Below, piece by piece: positions 1 through 12,685 of a stretch of 64,000 bases of DNA. The notes below the pieces were generated by a model. That model made no database searches and was not told where the DNA came from. It saw only the letters and a program-made list of their open reading frames with translations. Position numbers and translations under genes: made by a program. Position 1 is the stretch's first letter. Each line of letters starts with the position of its first letter. This DNA is from Lysobacter sp. Root76 (GTDB lineage Bacteria; Pseudomonadota; Gammaproteobacteria; Xanthomonadales; Xanthomonadaceae): positions 376,860 to 440,859 of the forward strand of contig NZ_LMIK01000006.1 of assembly GCF_001428685.1 (NCBI RefSeq). The letters are read 5' to 3'.

Positions 1-30
1 GCCGCCGCCCGAGCCGCGCGCGCCGGCGAA

Positions 31-834
31 CTAGCGCGCCGGCTCCGCGGCCGCGAAGAACTCGCGCAGGGCCCGCTCGAACGCGGGCTGCGCGCCGATG
101 CTGCTGTGGTCGGCCTGGGACAGCGCGACCACCTTCGGCGGCGTCGCCAGCGCGGCGATCAGGCGATCGGTGTTGCTGGCCGGGATCACCTGGTCGAGCC
201 CCGCGCGCAGCACCAGGGTTGGTCCGCGGTAACCGGCCAGCCAACGTGCCGACTCGAAACGATCGCGCACCATCCAGCCCATCGGCAGCAGCGGATAGTG
301 CGACTGCGCGACCGCGGTCAGGCTGTCGAACGGCGTCACCAGCGCCAGGCGCGCCACCGGTCGCTGCGAGGCGACATGGCTGGCCACGCCGCTGCCCAGG
401 CTGCAGCCGATCACGTCGATGGGCTGGTCCGGATGCGCCGCGTGCACGCGGTCGTAGAAGCTCAACGCATCGCCGAACAGCGCCGCCTCGCTGGGCTGGC
501 CGTCGCTGGCGCCGAAGCCGCGGTAGGCGAGCAGGTACACGCTGCGGTCCGGGAACAGGCGCGCGATCTGGTCGCGGCGCGCCTCGATGCGCTCGGCGTT
601 GCCGCCGAAGTAGAGGATCGGCCGCGGCGCGCTCGGATTCACCGCCCAGCCGCGCAGATGCACGCCTTCGCGTTCCAGCACGAAATCGGTGCTGGCCGGG
701 TCCACGCGCGTCTGTTGGCCGTAATAGATCAGGTCGCGCTGCTTGGCGTACATCAGCCCGCAGATGCCGGCATAGATCACCGCCGGTACGCCCAGCAATG
801 CCATCCAGGCCTGCCTCGAGACTTTGAGCGCCAT
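31..834 (-). CDS. Alpha/beta hydrolase, membrane-anchored
   Basis: This 267-residue protein starts with a hydrophobic segment (about residues 9-28) that should anchor it in the inner membrane. An alpha/beta hydrolase fold follows. The nucleophile elbow is GCSLGSG (Ser145), and a late Asp (in LRAGLDQVIP) and His (SQADHSS) complete the triad. The family resembles YfhR/BEM46-type serine hydrolases; the substrate is unknown. The ATG at 832-834 was chosen because the hydrophobic anchor begins right after it and the frame upstream has no hydrolase features. The gene lies alone, in the same direction as the aldolase gene to its right, with about 150 bp of repeat-rich DNA between them. Confidence 0.85.
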   Translation of the reverse strand: MALKVSRQAWMALLGVPAVIYAGICGLMYAKQRDLIYYGQQTRVDPASTDFVLEREGVHLRGWAVNPSAPRPILYFGGNAERIEARRDQIARLFPDRSVYLLAYRGFGASDGQPSEAALFGDALSFYDRVHAAHPDQPIDVIGCSLGSGVASHVASQRPVARLALVTPFDSLTAVAQSHYPLLPMGWMVRDRFESARWLAGYRGPTLVLRAGLDQVIPASNTDRLIAALATPPKVVALSQADHSSIGAQPAFERALREFFAAAEPAR

Positions 835-847
835 AGCGTTTCCCCTT

Positions 848-950
848 GTCTGTCGAAGCCTGCAACGTCTGTCGAAGCCTGCAACGCCCTCGACTATGAC
901 CAACGTCGAAGGCGGCTGACAACGGGCATCGGGCATCGGGCATCGGGCAT
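848..950. repeat. Two short tandem repeats in an intergenic gap
   Basis: A 19-bp unit beginning GTCTGTCGAAGCC occurs twice head to tail (848-866 and 867-885). Further on, the heptamer CGGGCAT is repeated four times without interruption (923-950). Both lie between the hydrolase and threonine aldolase genes, so slippage there could change spacing but not a protein. Confidence 0.85.
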
Positions 951-986
951 GGCCCAGTCTGGACCCGCGCCGTGCGACGGCCGCGT

Positions 987-2069
987 CTAGGCCGCGCCGA
1001 TCACCGCGTCGATCTGGTCGGGCGTGGTCGCGTAGCTGGTCACCAGACGCACGAAGCGCTGGTCGGCGGCGATGGCATAGCCCTCGGGCAGGCCGCGGCT
1101 GGCCCAGTCGGCGCAGACGATGCCGGCCTCGCGCCAGCGCGCGGCCAGTGCCGCCGGCAGTACCGCGAACACCTCGTTGGCCTGGGTCGGCCAGGGCAGG
1201 CGCACGCCGGGCAGGGCGGCCAGCGCCGCGGCCAGGCGCGCGGCCATCGCATTGGCCTGGCGGGCGTTGTCGCGCCAGTGCCCGTCTTCGAGATAGGCCG
1301 CCATCTGCGCGCCGAGCAGGCGGCTCTTGGACAGGGTGTGGCCGGCGCGCTTGCGCTGGAACGGCAGCGACGCCGCCAGCGCCGGGTCGAACACGATCAC
1401 CGCCTCGCAGGCCAGGGCGCCGTTCTTGGTCGCGCCGAAGCTCAGCGCATCGAAACCGGCCTGCCAGCTCATCGCCGCGGCGCTGCAGCCCAGGGCTTCG
1501 ACCGCGTTGCCGAAACGCGAGCCGTCGAGGTGGCAGCGCAGGCCGTGGCGGCGCGCCAGTGCGGTCAATGCCCGCAGTTCGTCCAGCGAGTACAAGGTGC
1601 CGGCCTCGGTGACCTGCGACAGCGACAAGGCCGCCGGCTGCACCGAGCGGGCGACGCCGGGGCTGAGGCGGGCGAGGGCGTCGCTCAGGCCGTCGGGGGT
1701 GATCTTGCCGGCGACGCCGGGGATCCCGATCAGCTTGGCGCCGCCGCTGTAGAACTCGGGCGCGCCGCATTCGTCTTCGAGGATGTGGCTCTCGGCGTGG
1801 CACAGCACCGCGCCCCAGGGCGGGCACAGCGCGGCCAGGGCCAGCGCGTTGGCGGCGGTGCCGGTGGCGGTCAGCCAGGCCTGCAGCGGGCGCTCGAAGA
1901 CCTCGGCCAGCAGGGCTTCGGCACGGGCGCTGTAGCGGTCGGCGCCGTAGGACGGCTCGGCGTCGGCGTTGGCGCGCACGATCGCGTCCAGCACCCGCGC
2001 GCTGGCGCCGACGACGTTGTCGCTGGCCAGGTTGATGCGAGGGCGTTGCGGTATCGGGTCGCCGCTCAT
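987..2069 (-). CDS. ltaE: Low-specificity L-threonine aldolase
   Basis: The 360-residue protein is a PLP-dependent enzyme that cleaves L-threonine or L-allo-threonine to glycine and acetaldehyde. It has the fold-type I layout: a small N-terminal part with SYGADRYS, the conserved HILEDECGAPEF stretch near residue 95, the LDGSRFGNA motif near 181, and the PLP lysine in SFGATKNGA (Lys215). Length is normal for the aromatic amino acid beta-eliminating lyase/threonine aldolase family. The ATG at 2067-2069 overlaps the stop codon of the upstream DUF1244 gene (ATGA), which points to translational coupling. The E. coli-type LtaE is somewhat shorter, so the exact subgroup is uncertain. Confidence 0.9.
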   Translation of the reverse strand: MSGDPIPQRPRINLASDNVVGASARVLDAIVRANADAEPSYGADRYSARAEALLAEVFERPLQAWLTATGTAANALALAALCPPWGAVLCHAESHILEDECGAPEFYSGGAKLIGIPGVAGKITPDGLSDALARLSPGVARSVQPAALSLSQVTEAGTLYSLDELRALTALARRHGLRCHLDGSRFGNAVEALGCSAAAMSWQAGFDALSFGATKNGALACEAVIVFDPALAASLPFQRKRAGHTLSKSRLLGAQMAAYLEDGHWRDNARQANAMAARLAAALAALPGVRLPWPTQANEVFAVLPAALAARWREAGIVCADWASRGLPEGYAIAADQRFVRLVTSYATTPDQIDAVIGAA

Positions 2070-2377
2070 TTCGGATGCGCGCGCTGCGCGGCCTCGAACG
2101 CGGCCAGTTGCTCCGGCGTGGCCTCGGTCTGGTGCTGCGCCTTCCATTGCGCGAACGGCTGGCCGTAGACGGCCTCGCGCGCCTCGTCGCGGGTCATGGT
2201 GATGCCGCGCGACTCGGCGGCCTCGCGGTACCAGTCGGCCAGGCAGTTGCGGCAGAACCCGGCCAGGATCATCAGGTCGATGTTCTGCACCTCCGGGCGC
2301 TCCTGCATCAGGTGCTGGCGCAGGCGCCGGAACGCGGCGGCCTCGATGGCGATGGTGTCGTGATCGGTTTCGTTCAT
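2066..2377 (-). CDS. DUF1244 family protein
   Basis: This 103-residue soluble protein matches the DUF1244 family in length and in its conserved core, IDLMILAGFCRNCLADWY followed by a C-terminal MTRDEAREAVYGQPFAQWK. The CRNC pair could bind a metal, but no function is established for the family. The ATG at 2375-2377 gives the usual family length. Its stop overlaps the start of the threonine aldolase gene, so the two form a short leftward operon. The gene is divergent from folD. Confidence 0.85.
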   Translation of the reverse strand: MNETDHDTIAIEAAAFRRLRQHLMQERPEVQNIDLMILAGFCRNCLADWYREAAESRGITMTRDEAREAVYGQPFAQWKAQHQTEATPEQLAAFEAAQRAHPK

Positions 2378-2446
2378 GGCGGCTCGGCCGGTGTGGCGTG
2401 AATGGGGGATAATGCGCGGCCCAACTCCCGACGCCAATCCCGCCTC

Positions 2447-3322
2447 ATGACGTCCGCTCCGACCCCGGCCCGCATCCTCGACGGCAAGCGCATCGCCGAG
2501 GACCTGCTCGACAATCTCAAGGCCCGGGTCGACGCGCGCGTGGCGGCGGGCCTGTCGCGGCCCGGCCTGGCCGTGGTCCTGGTCGGCAACGACCCGGCTT
2601 CCAGCGTGTACGTGCGCAACAAGCGCCGCGCCGCGCAGAAGGTCGGCATCCGCGCGATCGACTACGACCTGCCGGCCGACACCGGCGACGCCGACCTGCT
2701 GGCCCTGGTCGACCGCCTCAACGCCGATCCCGAGGTCCACGGCATCCTGGTCCAGCTGCCGCTGCCGGACCGCCGCGACGGCACCGCACTGATCCACCGC
2801 ATCGATCCGCGCAAGGACGTCGACGGTTTCCATCCGGAGAACGTCGGCCACCTGGCGCTGCGCCAGTTCGGCCTGCGCCCGTGCACGCCGCGCGGCATCA
2901 CTACGCTGCTGGCCTACACCGACCGTCCGGTGCGCGGGCAGAGCGCGACCATCGTCGGGGTCAGCAACCACGTCGGCCGGCCGATGGCGCTGGAGCTGCT
3001 GATCGCCGGCTGCACCGTCACCAGCTGCCACAAGTTCACCCCGCCGGAGGTGCTGGAAGCCTCGGTGCGCGGCGCCGACATCCTGGTGGTCGCGGTCGGC
3101 CGCCCGCAGCTGATTCCGGGCGAGTGGGTCAAGCCGGGCGCGGTGGTGATCGACGTCGGCATCAATCGCCTCGACGACGGCCGCCTGGTCGGCGACGTCG
3201 GCTTCGCCGCGGCCGCCCAGCGCGCCAGCTGGATCACCCCGGTCCCCGGCGGCGTCGGTCCGATGACGGTCGCGACCCTGATGCAGAACACCCTGGAAGC
3301 GGCCGAGGCGGCGGACGCCTGA
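2447..3322 (+). CDS. folD: Bifunctional methylenetetrahydrofolate dehydrogenase/cyclohydrolase
   Basis: FolD interconverts 5,10-methylene-, 5,10-methenyl- and 10-formyl-tetrahydrofolate in the cytoplasmic one-carbon pathway and supplies formyl groups for purine synthesis. The 291-residue protein shows the active-site lysine region ([16 protein letters not shown]), the substrate motif VQLPLP with [18 protein letters not shown], and the NADP-binding motif [12 protein letters not shown]. The start ATG at 2447 was preferred over an upstream ATG because family members begin close to this [11 protein letters not shown] segment. A possible -10 element (GATAAT) lies about 40 bp upstream. It is followed by a REP hairpin and guaB. 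Confidence 0.97.
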   Translation: MTSAPTPARILDGKRIAEDLLDNLKARVDARVAAGLSRPGLAVVLVGNDPASSVYVRNKRRAAQKVGIRAIDYDLPADTGDADLLALVDRLNADPEVHGILVQLPLPDRRDGTALIHRIDPRKDVDGFHPENVGHLALRQFGLRPCTPRGITTLLAYTDRPVRGQSATIVGVSNHVGRPMALELLIAGCTVTSCHKFTPPEVLEASVRGADILVVAVGRPQLIPGEWVKPGAVVIDVGINRLDDGRLVGDVGFAAAAQRASWITPVPGGVGPMTVATLMQNTLEAAEAADA

Positions 3323-3341
3323 GAGGCCGCAACGGCTCACC

Positions 3342-3428
3342 GCTTTGGGGTAGGAGCGGCGTGAGCCGCGACCCGCGGAGGTGGCCGGAGTTGCGCGGTC
3401 GCGGCTCACGCCGCTCCTGCCCCAAAGC
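3342..3428. repeat. GTAG-type REP hairpin
   Basis: Two near-perfect inverted arms (3342-3372 and 3398-3428) share the core GGGGTAGGAGCGGCGTGAGC and are separated by about 25 bp. The same element recurs at 10.2-10.5 and 12.2-12.6 kb. It belongs to the bacterial REP class carrying a GTAG tetranucleotide, known in Stenotrophomonas and Pseudomonas, and sits between folD and guaB. Confidence 0.9.
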
Positions 3429-3453
3429 GCGACGCCGAGCCCGCATGTCGTAG

Positions 3454-5040
<1,587 letters not shown>

Positions 5041-5050
5041 GCGTCGTCGC

Positions 5051-5084
5051 AGAAGGGGAACGTCAGGTTTCCCTTCTTCGTTTT
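5051..5084 (+). terminator. Hairpin with T-tract between guaB and guaA
   Basis: Arms AGAAGGGGAAC (5051-5061) and GTTTCCCTTCT (5067-5077) pair with one G-U wobble and are followed by TCGTTTT. It resembles an intrinsic terminator and may partly uncouple guaA from guaB transcription. Confidence 0.6.
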
Positions 5085-5101
5085 AGAGACCACGGAACGC
5101 C

Positions 5102-6666
<1,565 letters not shown>

Positions 6667-6670
<4 letters not shown>

Positions 6671-6710
6671 CCCACCTTGCTTGCGAGCCACTGGCTCGCA
6701 GGTGGGCTAC
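6667..6710. repeat. Inverted repeat at the end of guaA
   Basis: The arms GTAGCCCACCT (6667-6677) and AGGTGGGCTAC (6700-6710) are a perfect match, with an inner 9-bp stem TGCGAGCCA/TGGCTCGCA. The left arm overlaps the guaA stop codon. There is no T-tract, so it may be a REP-like or Rho-assisted 3' end structure. Confidence 0.75.
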
Positions 6711-6860
6711 TGACCGGCCATGGGTGAGGACAAACGCGCGTTGCGCGGCACCGCCGCGCAGTTTGGACGAACGCCCGGCCATGGATGGCCGGGCCGGACG
6801 CTCCGAAGCCGAGCTGGTGCGCCATGGACGGCAACCACGCTGCCGCCGACGCAGGCGACG

Positions 6861-8435
6861 CTAGCGATCCACTGAAGCGCCAGCCGCACACCCCTCAGTG
6901 CAGCCCGTCGCCAAGTCGGCGCGCTTCACCGGCCCAAACACCAACAGGCTGAGCACGGCGAGCACGCAAACGCCGACGCCGCCGAACAGCATCACCCAAC
7001 CGTAGCCGTGCACCAGCGCGGCTTGGCCCACCGCCTCGATCGCCGCAGACGACGACGGATCGCTAGCGCCCGCCGCCGAGGGCATATGACCGGCTGCGAT
7101 CCGCTGCGCCATGGCCCGCAAGGTCGCGGCATCGACGGCGTCGGGCAGGGCCTGCCGTAGGTGGGACGCGATCCCCGCCAGCAGGATGAAGCCCATCAGC
7201 GCGATGTTGATCGCCAGCGTGATCAGGCGCGCGCTCATGTCGATGCCCGAGGCCATGCCGGCGCGGTCGCTGGACACCGCGCCGGTCGCGGTGTTGGTCA
7301 CCGGCGTATTGGTCAGGCCCAGGCCGATGCCAGCGATCAAGGCGCCGGGCAGCATGCTCAGCCAGCCCGGATGTTCGACCCTGCTGCCGTAACGCATCAG
7401 CAGGAAGCCCACGCCGATCGCGAACAGCCCGCCGGGGATCACCAACCCCGGCCGATAGCGCAGCGCCAGACGCTCGGCCAGCGGCGGCACGAACAGGGTC
7501 GGCAGGGTGTAGGCGAGCAGGGCCAGCCCGGTGTCGACCGCGCCGTAGCCCAAGGCGCCCTGGAAGTAGATCGGCAGATAGATCATGAACGGCCAGAAGC
7601 TGAAGTTCATGCCGACCGAGCCGATCAGCGCGCCGGAGAACTCGCGCGACTTGAATACCGACAGGTCGAACATCGGATGCGGCGCGATCCGTTCGACGAT
7701 CAGGAACGCGACGAAGGCCGCGAGCGTCGCCGCGACGATGGCGATGCCGGTCGGGCTGGCATAACCCAGCTCCGGCCCCTGGGTGATGTAGTAGGTCAGG
7801 CCCAGCACCGACAAGGACAGCGTGAGGATGCCCAACACGTCCAGCCGCTGCGCCTGCATGTCGCGCGACTCGACGATGCCGGCCAGCGCCAGCAACACGG
7901 TCAGCAGGCTCAGCGGCGCATGCGCCAGGAACACCCACTGCCAGTTCGACAGCGCCACGATCGCGCCGCCGATGATCGGGCCGAAGCCCAGGCCGATGCC
8001 GAACACGATGCCCCAGATCGCGAAGGCCTTGCTGCGCTCGGGCCCGGGCCGGAACTGATGCGAGAGCACAGCGGTCTGGCAGATCAGCATCGAGCCCGCG
8101 CTCAGCCCTTGCAGGAAGCGCGCGACGATCAACACCGGCGCGTTCTGGGCCAGGCCGCAAATCAACGACGTCAGGCCGAACAGCACCAGGCTGACGAGTA
8201 GGATGCGCCGGCGGCCGTAGCGATCGGCGAGGGTGCCGGCGGCCATCAGCACCGTGGTGCAGGCGATGGTGTAGGCGTTCATGATCCACTGCATGTCGTT
8301 GAAGTCGCCGCGCAGCAACGTTTCCAGGGTCGGCAGGATCACCGGCACGCTGGAAATCTCCAGGCCGAACATCAGGGCGGACAGCGACACCGCGGCCAGC
8401 GCGATCGCGTTCTTGCTCGTTGCGGATGAACTCAT
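6861..8435 (-). CDS. MFS multidrug efflux transporter, DHA2-like
   Basis: The 524-residue polytopic membrane protein shows the 14-helix drug:proton antiporter pattern. Motif A is seen as GTLADRYGRRRIL between helices 2 and 3, and motif C-like glycines occur in FGIGLGFGPIIGG. It probably exports toxic compounds across the inner membrane using the proton gradient. A loop of about 40 residues rich in Ala and Ser precedes the last helix. The gene is divergent from a LysR-type regulator 264 bp away, which suggests that the regulator controls it. Confidence 0.88.
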   Translation of the reverse strand: MSSSATSKNAIALAAVSLSALMFGLEISSVPVILPTLETLLRGDFNDMQWIMNAYTIACTTVLMAAGTLADRYGRRRILLVSLVLFGLTSLICGLAQNAPVLIVARFLQGLSAGSMLICQTAVLSHQFRPGPERSKAFAIWGIVFGIGLGFGPIIGGAIVALSNWQWVFLAHAPLSLLTVLLALAGIVESRDMQAQRLDVLGILTLSLSVLGLTYYITQGPELGYASPTGIAIVAATLAAFVAFLIVERIAPHPMFDLSVFKSREFSGALIGSVGMNFSFWPFMIYLPIYFQGALGYGAVDTGLALLAYTLPTLFVPPLAERLALRYRPGLVIPGGLFAIGVGFLLMRYGSRVEHPGWLSMLPGALIAGIGLGLTNTPVTNTATGAVSSDRAGMASGIDMSARLITLAINIALMGFILLAGIASHLRQALPDAVDAATLRAMAQRIAAGHMPSAAGASDPSSSAAIEAVGQAALVHGYGWVMLFGGVGVCVLAVLSLLVFGPVKRADLATGCTEGCAAGASVDR

Positions 8436-8667
8436 GCGGATTCTCGGTGATCGATGCGGGCACGCGACCGCGTCGCGGGTATCGCGTCGAGGCCTTCGGG
8501 ACAGGGAGAGCAGGGCCGCCGGTACCGCGTCTGGCGGCCAACGGCCGTCGTGGTCTTGGCGGCGCTCGATGGGGTTGGATCGAGGTCTTCGCCGACCGGC
8601 CTAGCGAGCCGATGGGGTCATTCTCGGCTCAATACATTCATGATGGAAATGATTTAATTTTGTAGTA

Positions 8668-8679
8668 TTGATTAATCAA
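8668..8679. promoter_or_regulatory. Palindrome in the MFS/LysR intergenic region
   Basis: TTGATTAATCAA is a perfect 12-bp palindrome 20 bp upstream of the LysR gene, in an AT-rich stretch unlike the surrounding DNA. It fits the T-N11-A type LysR box (with T and A at its borders) and is a candidate site for autoregulation and for control of the divergent MFS gene. Confidence 0.5.
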
Positions 8680-8699
8680 GATCATAGATTGCGGCCATC

Positions 8700-9581
8700 A
8701 TGGACTTCGATCCGACCCTGTTGCGCGCCTTCGTCGCCGTCAAACACTGCGGCGGATTCACCCGCGCGGCGCAGCGCCTGCATCTAACCCAATCCGCCGT
8801 CAGCCATCAGATCCGCCGCCTCGAAGAACAGGTCGGCCGCCCCTTGCTGCATCGCACGACGCGCAGCCTGACCCTGACCGAGGACGGCGAGGACTTCCTG
8901 CGCTACGCCGAGCAGATTCTGGAATCGCTGGACGCGTTGAGCCGGCGCTTCCTGCCGTCTCCGGTGTCGGGCATCGTGCGCTTCGGCGTGCCCGAGAATT
9001 ACATGGGCGAACGTCTGCCGACCTTGCTGTGCCAGTTCGCGCGCGGCTATCCGGCGGTGCGCATGGACGTGAGCGTCGGCATGAACTTCGATCTGCACAG
9101 CATGATCGACGCCGACGAACTGGACCTGGCGGTGGTGATTTCCGTACCCAAGCACGAGCGCGGCACCGTGCTGCGGCGCACGCGCCTGGTCTGGATCGCG
9201 GCGGACGGTTTCGAGCCGGTGCCCGGCGCCTCGCTGCCGCTGGCGTTCTATCCGCCGCCTTGCGTGTATCGGCGCGAGAGCGTGGCCGCGCTGGGCCGCA
9301 GCAGCCTGGAATGGCATGTGATCTTCACTTCGCCCAGCCACCAGGGCCTGCGCGCCGCGGTGCTGGCCGGGCTGGCGGTGACCGTGCTGACGGTGGACGA
9401 CCTCGAGCCGGGCATGCGCATCGTCGACGGCCTGTACGGCCTGCCGCCGCTGCCGAACGCGGACTTCGCCCTGATCTGCGGCGCTGGCGGCAAGACCCCG
9501 GCGGCGTTGGAGTTCGGGCGTTTGATCCTGGACATGCCCGAGCCCTCGCTCGCAACGAAGCGCGTTGGCGCGAGGGCCTGA
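8700..9581 (+). CDS. LysR-family transcriptional regulator
   Basis: The 293-residue protein has the LysR winged helix-turn-helix at its N-terminus (FTRAAQRLHLTQSAVSHQIRRLE, residues about 20-42) and a periplasmic-binding-like effector domain after about residue 90. The effector is unknown. Its start at 8700 directly precedes the first helix, as in the family. The divergent MFS pump and the intervening palindrome suggest a local regulator of efflux. Confidence 0.9.
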   Translation: MDFDPTLLRAFVAVKHCGGFTRAAQRLHLTQSAVSHQIRRLEEQVGRPLLHRTTRSLTLTEDGEDFLRYAEQILESLDALSRRFLPSPVSGIVRFGVPENYMGERLPTLLCQFARGYPAVRMDVSVGMNFDLHSMIDADELDLAVVISVPKHERGTVLRRTRLVWIAADGFEPVPGASLPLAFYPPPCVYRRESVAALGRSSLEWHVIFTSPSHQGLRAAVLAGLAVTVLTVDDLEPGMRIVDGLYGLPPLPNADFALICGAGGKTPAALEFGRLILDMPEPSLATKRVGARA

Positions 9582-9662
9582 GGCTCGCTGTCATTCAGGC
9601 CGCGCGACTCCGGATGTGCGTGCATGCCGCCCTCGTGCGCGCCCGGCTCGGCTCGGGGATAA

Positions 9663-10169
<507 letters not shown>

Positions 10170-10186
10170 GGCGTTCGAGCTCGGCC

Positions 10187-10456
10187 TCGGGGTAGGAGCG
10201 GCGTAAGCCGCGACCACGATCCTTCGGTCACCTGCGCGGGTCGCGGCTCACGCCGCTCCTACCCCAAGGCTAGGGGGCTTCGGCCTTCTGTGGGAGCGGC
10301 GTAAGTCGCCATGGAATCCCGGTGTTGGGGGGAAATCGCGGCTTACGCCGCTCCTACCCCAAGGCTGGGGCTTCGGCCTTCTGTGGGAGCGACGTGAGTC
10401 GCGATGGAATCCCGGTGCCTGAGGGAAATCGCGGCTTACGCTGCTCCCACAGAAGG
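10187..10456. repeat. Cluster of three GTAG-type REP hairpins
   Basis: Three hairpins occupy 10187-10269, 10285-10364 and 10378-10456. The first has arms with the core GGGTAGGAGCGGCGTAAGCC. The second and third have one arm in which GTAG is replaced by GTGGGAGCG. They fill most of the 339-bp gap between tadA and the DUF2721 gene, and no gene was seen there. Confidence 0.9.
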
Positions 10457-10508
10457 CAGGGCTGCCTTGGGTTCGGGATAGGGGCGGACCGGCTCAGCGC
10501 CGGCTCGC

Positions 10509-10994
10509 TCACTCCACCGGCAGCTTGCGGCCGTCGCGGTCGAACTCGCGCTTGAGCTCGGCGTCGAGCATGGTCACGCTCATGCGCGCCTCGCGGCCGA
10601 GATTGATCGAGGCCGCCAGTACCAGCAGCACGCCCAGCATCGCCAGGCCGGTCGGCACGCCGCGCAGGCGGTAGTCGCTGAACTGGTCGATGCCGATCGA
10701 CAGGCTGGTGGCCACGAATGCGCTCATTGCCGCGTACAGCAGCTGCAGACAGGTCAGGATCAGCCGGACCCGGCGCCGGTGCTGGATGATGCGCGCCTCC
10801 AGGTAGGCGCGGGCGCCGTCGTCGCTCGTGTCTTCGAGCTGCTTGAGCTGCTGGCGCATGCGGTCGACGACCCGCGCCAGGCGGTTGTTCGACGACACCA
10901 GCAGCGATGCGGTCGCGGTCAGGAAGAACGCCGGCGTGATCATCGCCGAGACCACGGCGTAGTGGCTGGTGGTCAGGTTCAGCACATCGCTCAT
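10509..10994 (-). CDS. DUF2721 family membrane protein
   Basis: This 161-residue protein matches DUF2721. It has an N-terminal hydrophobic segment with [31 protein letters not shown], then a charged stretch, then two further transmembrane helices (LILTCLQLLYAAMSAFVATS and GLAMLGVLLVLAAS). The function is unknown. The paralogue at 11064-11549 has the same length and layout, so the two probably arose by tandem duplication. Confidence 0.8.
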   Translation of the reverse strand: MSDVLNLTTSHYAVVSAMITPAFFLTATASLLVSSNNRLARVVDRMRQQLKQLEDTSDDGARAYLEARIIQHRRRVRLILTCLQLLYAAMSAFVATSLSIGIDQFSDYRLRGVPTGLAMLGVLLVLAASINLGREARMSVTMLDAELKREFDRDGRKLPVE

Positions 10995-11063
10995 GGGCGC
11001 GGGTTCCAGCGGCAGAGTCCCGGCGGGACGACCCGCCTATGATGCCGCCCGAGGCGTCCGCCG

Positions 11064-11549
11064 TCAGTCGCCGACGCGCGGGCGGCGCACGTTGGCGCGG
11101 CGGTGGCCATGGTCCATTTCCTCGTTGACCGCCTCCACCGCCAGCGAGGACTCCAGCGCCAGCAGCACGCTGGCGGCGAACATCGCCAGCACCCCGCACA
11201 CCGCCAGAATGGTCGGCAGCGACGCCAGGCGGTAGCCCAGGTAGGCATCGCCGGCGACGGTCAGGCTGGTGCCGACGAAGAAGCTGATGGCGGTGTACAG
11301 CAGCTGGCTGCCGCGCAGGATGATCTTGCTGCGCCGCTTCTGGCGCGCGATATGGGCTTCGAGCATGCGCCGCTCTTCCTCGTCCTCGGTCTCGGCCAGC
11401 TCCTTCAGCAGCACGCGTGCGCGGTCGATCACCCGCGCCAGGCGGTTGTTGGCCGACAGCAGCAGCGACGCGGTCGCGGTCAGGAAGAACGCGGGCGCCA
11501 GCATCGCGGTCAGGATCGCGTAGTGGGCGTAAGCGGCGGTCTGCGACAT
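11064..11549 (-). CDS. DUF2721 family membrane protein (paralogue)
   Basis: Also 161 residues, this protein shares the motif [21 protein letters not shown] and the following [13 protein letters not shown] with its downstream neighbour. The C-terminus differs, ending in a basic, His/Arg-rich tail. It has three predicted membrane segments. The two genes are 69 bp apart in the same orientation and may be co-transcribed. It is divergent from orn. Confidence 0.8.
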   Translation of the reverse strand: MSQTAAYAHYAILTAMLAPAFFLTATASLLLSANNRLARVIDRARVLLKELAETEDEEERRMLEAHIARQKRRSKIILRGSQLLYTAISFFVGTSLTVAGDAYLGYRLASLPTILAVCGVLAMFAASVLLALESSLAVEAVNEEMDHGHRRANVRRPRVGD

Positions 11550-11626
11550 CGGCCGGGGGAGCGGGAGGGGAGGTGGGCTATGATGCCCCGAACGGACGCA
11601 CCACGGCGAGGACGAGACAGGGGCCT

Positions 11627-12193
11627 ATGACTGCGAAGCACGGCAACGACCACCGATTGATCTGGATCGACCTGGAAATGACCGGGCTCGACACCGACAA
11701 CGACGCCATCCTCGAAATCGCCACGGTCGTCACCGACGCCCAGCTGCAGGTGCTGGCCGAAGGGCCGGAACTCGCGATCCGCCAGCCGCTGGAACGGCTG
11801 CAGGCCATGGACGAGTGGAACCGCAACCAGCACGGCAAGTCCGGGCTGTGGCAGCGCTCGCTCGAACAGGGCGTGAGCCTGGAAGAAGCCGAGGAACGCA
11901 CCCTGGTGTTCCTGGCGCAGTGGCTGGCGCCGAATACCTCGCCGATGTGCGGCAATTCGATCTGCCAGGACCGCCGCTTCCTGCACCGCCAGATGCCGCG
12001 CCTGGAGAAGTACTTCCACTACCGCAACCTCGACGTCAGCACGGTCAAGGAACTGGCGCGCCGCTGGGCCCCGGACGTGCTGGCCGGCGTCGGCAAGGAC
12101 GCCAAGCACACCGCGCTCAGCGACGTGCACGACTCGATCGCCGAACTGCGCCATTACCGCGCGGCGATGGGCAAGTTGGGCGGGCTGGGCTAA
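11627..12193 (+). CDS. orn: Oligoribonuclease
   Basis: Orn is a 3'-5' exoribonuclease that removes the last short oligonucleotides (mainly dinucleotides) in RNA and c-di-GMP turnover. The 188-residue protein has the DEDDh motifs: [10 protein letters not shown] (Exo I), [12 protein letters not shown] (Exo II) and [15 protein letters not shown] (Exo III with His). The start ATG at 11627 gives the typical length; the open frame upstream has no Orn features. Confidence 0.96.
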   Translation: MTAKHGNDHRLIWIDLEMTGLDTDNDAILEIATVVTDAQLQVLAEGPELAIRQPLERLQAMDEWNRNQHGKSGLWQRSLEQGVSLEEAEERTLVFLAQWLAPNTSPMCGNSICQDRRFLHRQMPRLEKYFHYRNLDVSTVKELARRWAPDVLAGVGKDAKHTALSDVHDSIAELRHYRAAMGKLGGLG

Positions 12194-12210
12194 GGCGACT
12201 CAGCGTCCCG

Positions 12211-12648
12211 CCTTGGGGTAGGAGCGGCGTAAGCCGCGACCACGCCCCTCGGCCGCCTGCGCAGGTCGCGGCTTACGCCGCTCCTACCCCAAAGCCCGCG
12301 GCAGTCTTGAGTACAGGCCGAGGCCACGCGCCTTCTGTGGGAGCGGCGTGAGCCGCGATTGCGAATCTTCGGCCGGTTGCGTGGGTCGCGGCTTACGCCG
12401 CTCCTACCCCAAAACCCGCAGCCGTCTTGAGCACAGGCCGAGGCCACGCGCCTTGTGTGGGGGCGACGTCAGCCGCGATTGCGAATCTTCGGCCGGTTGC
12501 GTGGGTCGCGGCTTACGCCGCTCCTACCCTAAAACCCGCAGCCGTCTTGAGCACAGGTCGGGGCCACGCGCCTTGTGTGGGAGCGGCGTGTCGGTTTGTG
12601 ATGCCGCTCATTCCGAGCTTTGGGGTAGGAGCGGCGTAAGCCGCGACC
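12211..12648. repeat. Tandem array of REP-containing 120-bp units
   Basis: A complete GTAG-type REP hairpin (12211-12293) is followed by units with an exact 120-bp period: 12298-12417, 12418-12537 and a partial third copy from 12538 to about 12592. Each unit contains one inverted pair and a shared linker (GCAGCCGTCTTGAGCACAGG in the second and third units). A single arm remains at about 12620-12648. The array fills the gap between orn and mscS (12194-12685), where no gene was seen. Confidence 0.9.
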
Positions 12649-12685
12649 GCGCCGCTGCGATCGGCTACGCAGCCCGCGCCCGCTC

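Noticed and set aside
12298-12592. Regular 120-bp repeats considered as a CRISPR array
   Set aside because: There are no short repeats with unique spacers; the whole 120-bp unit is repeated and consists of a REP hairpin plus linker.
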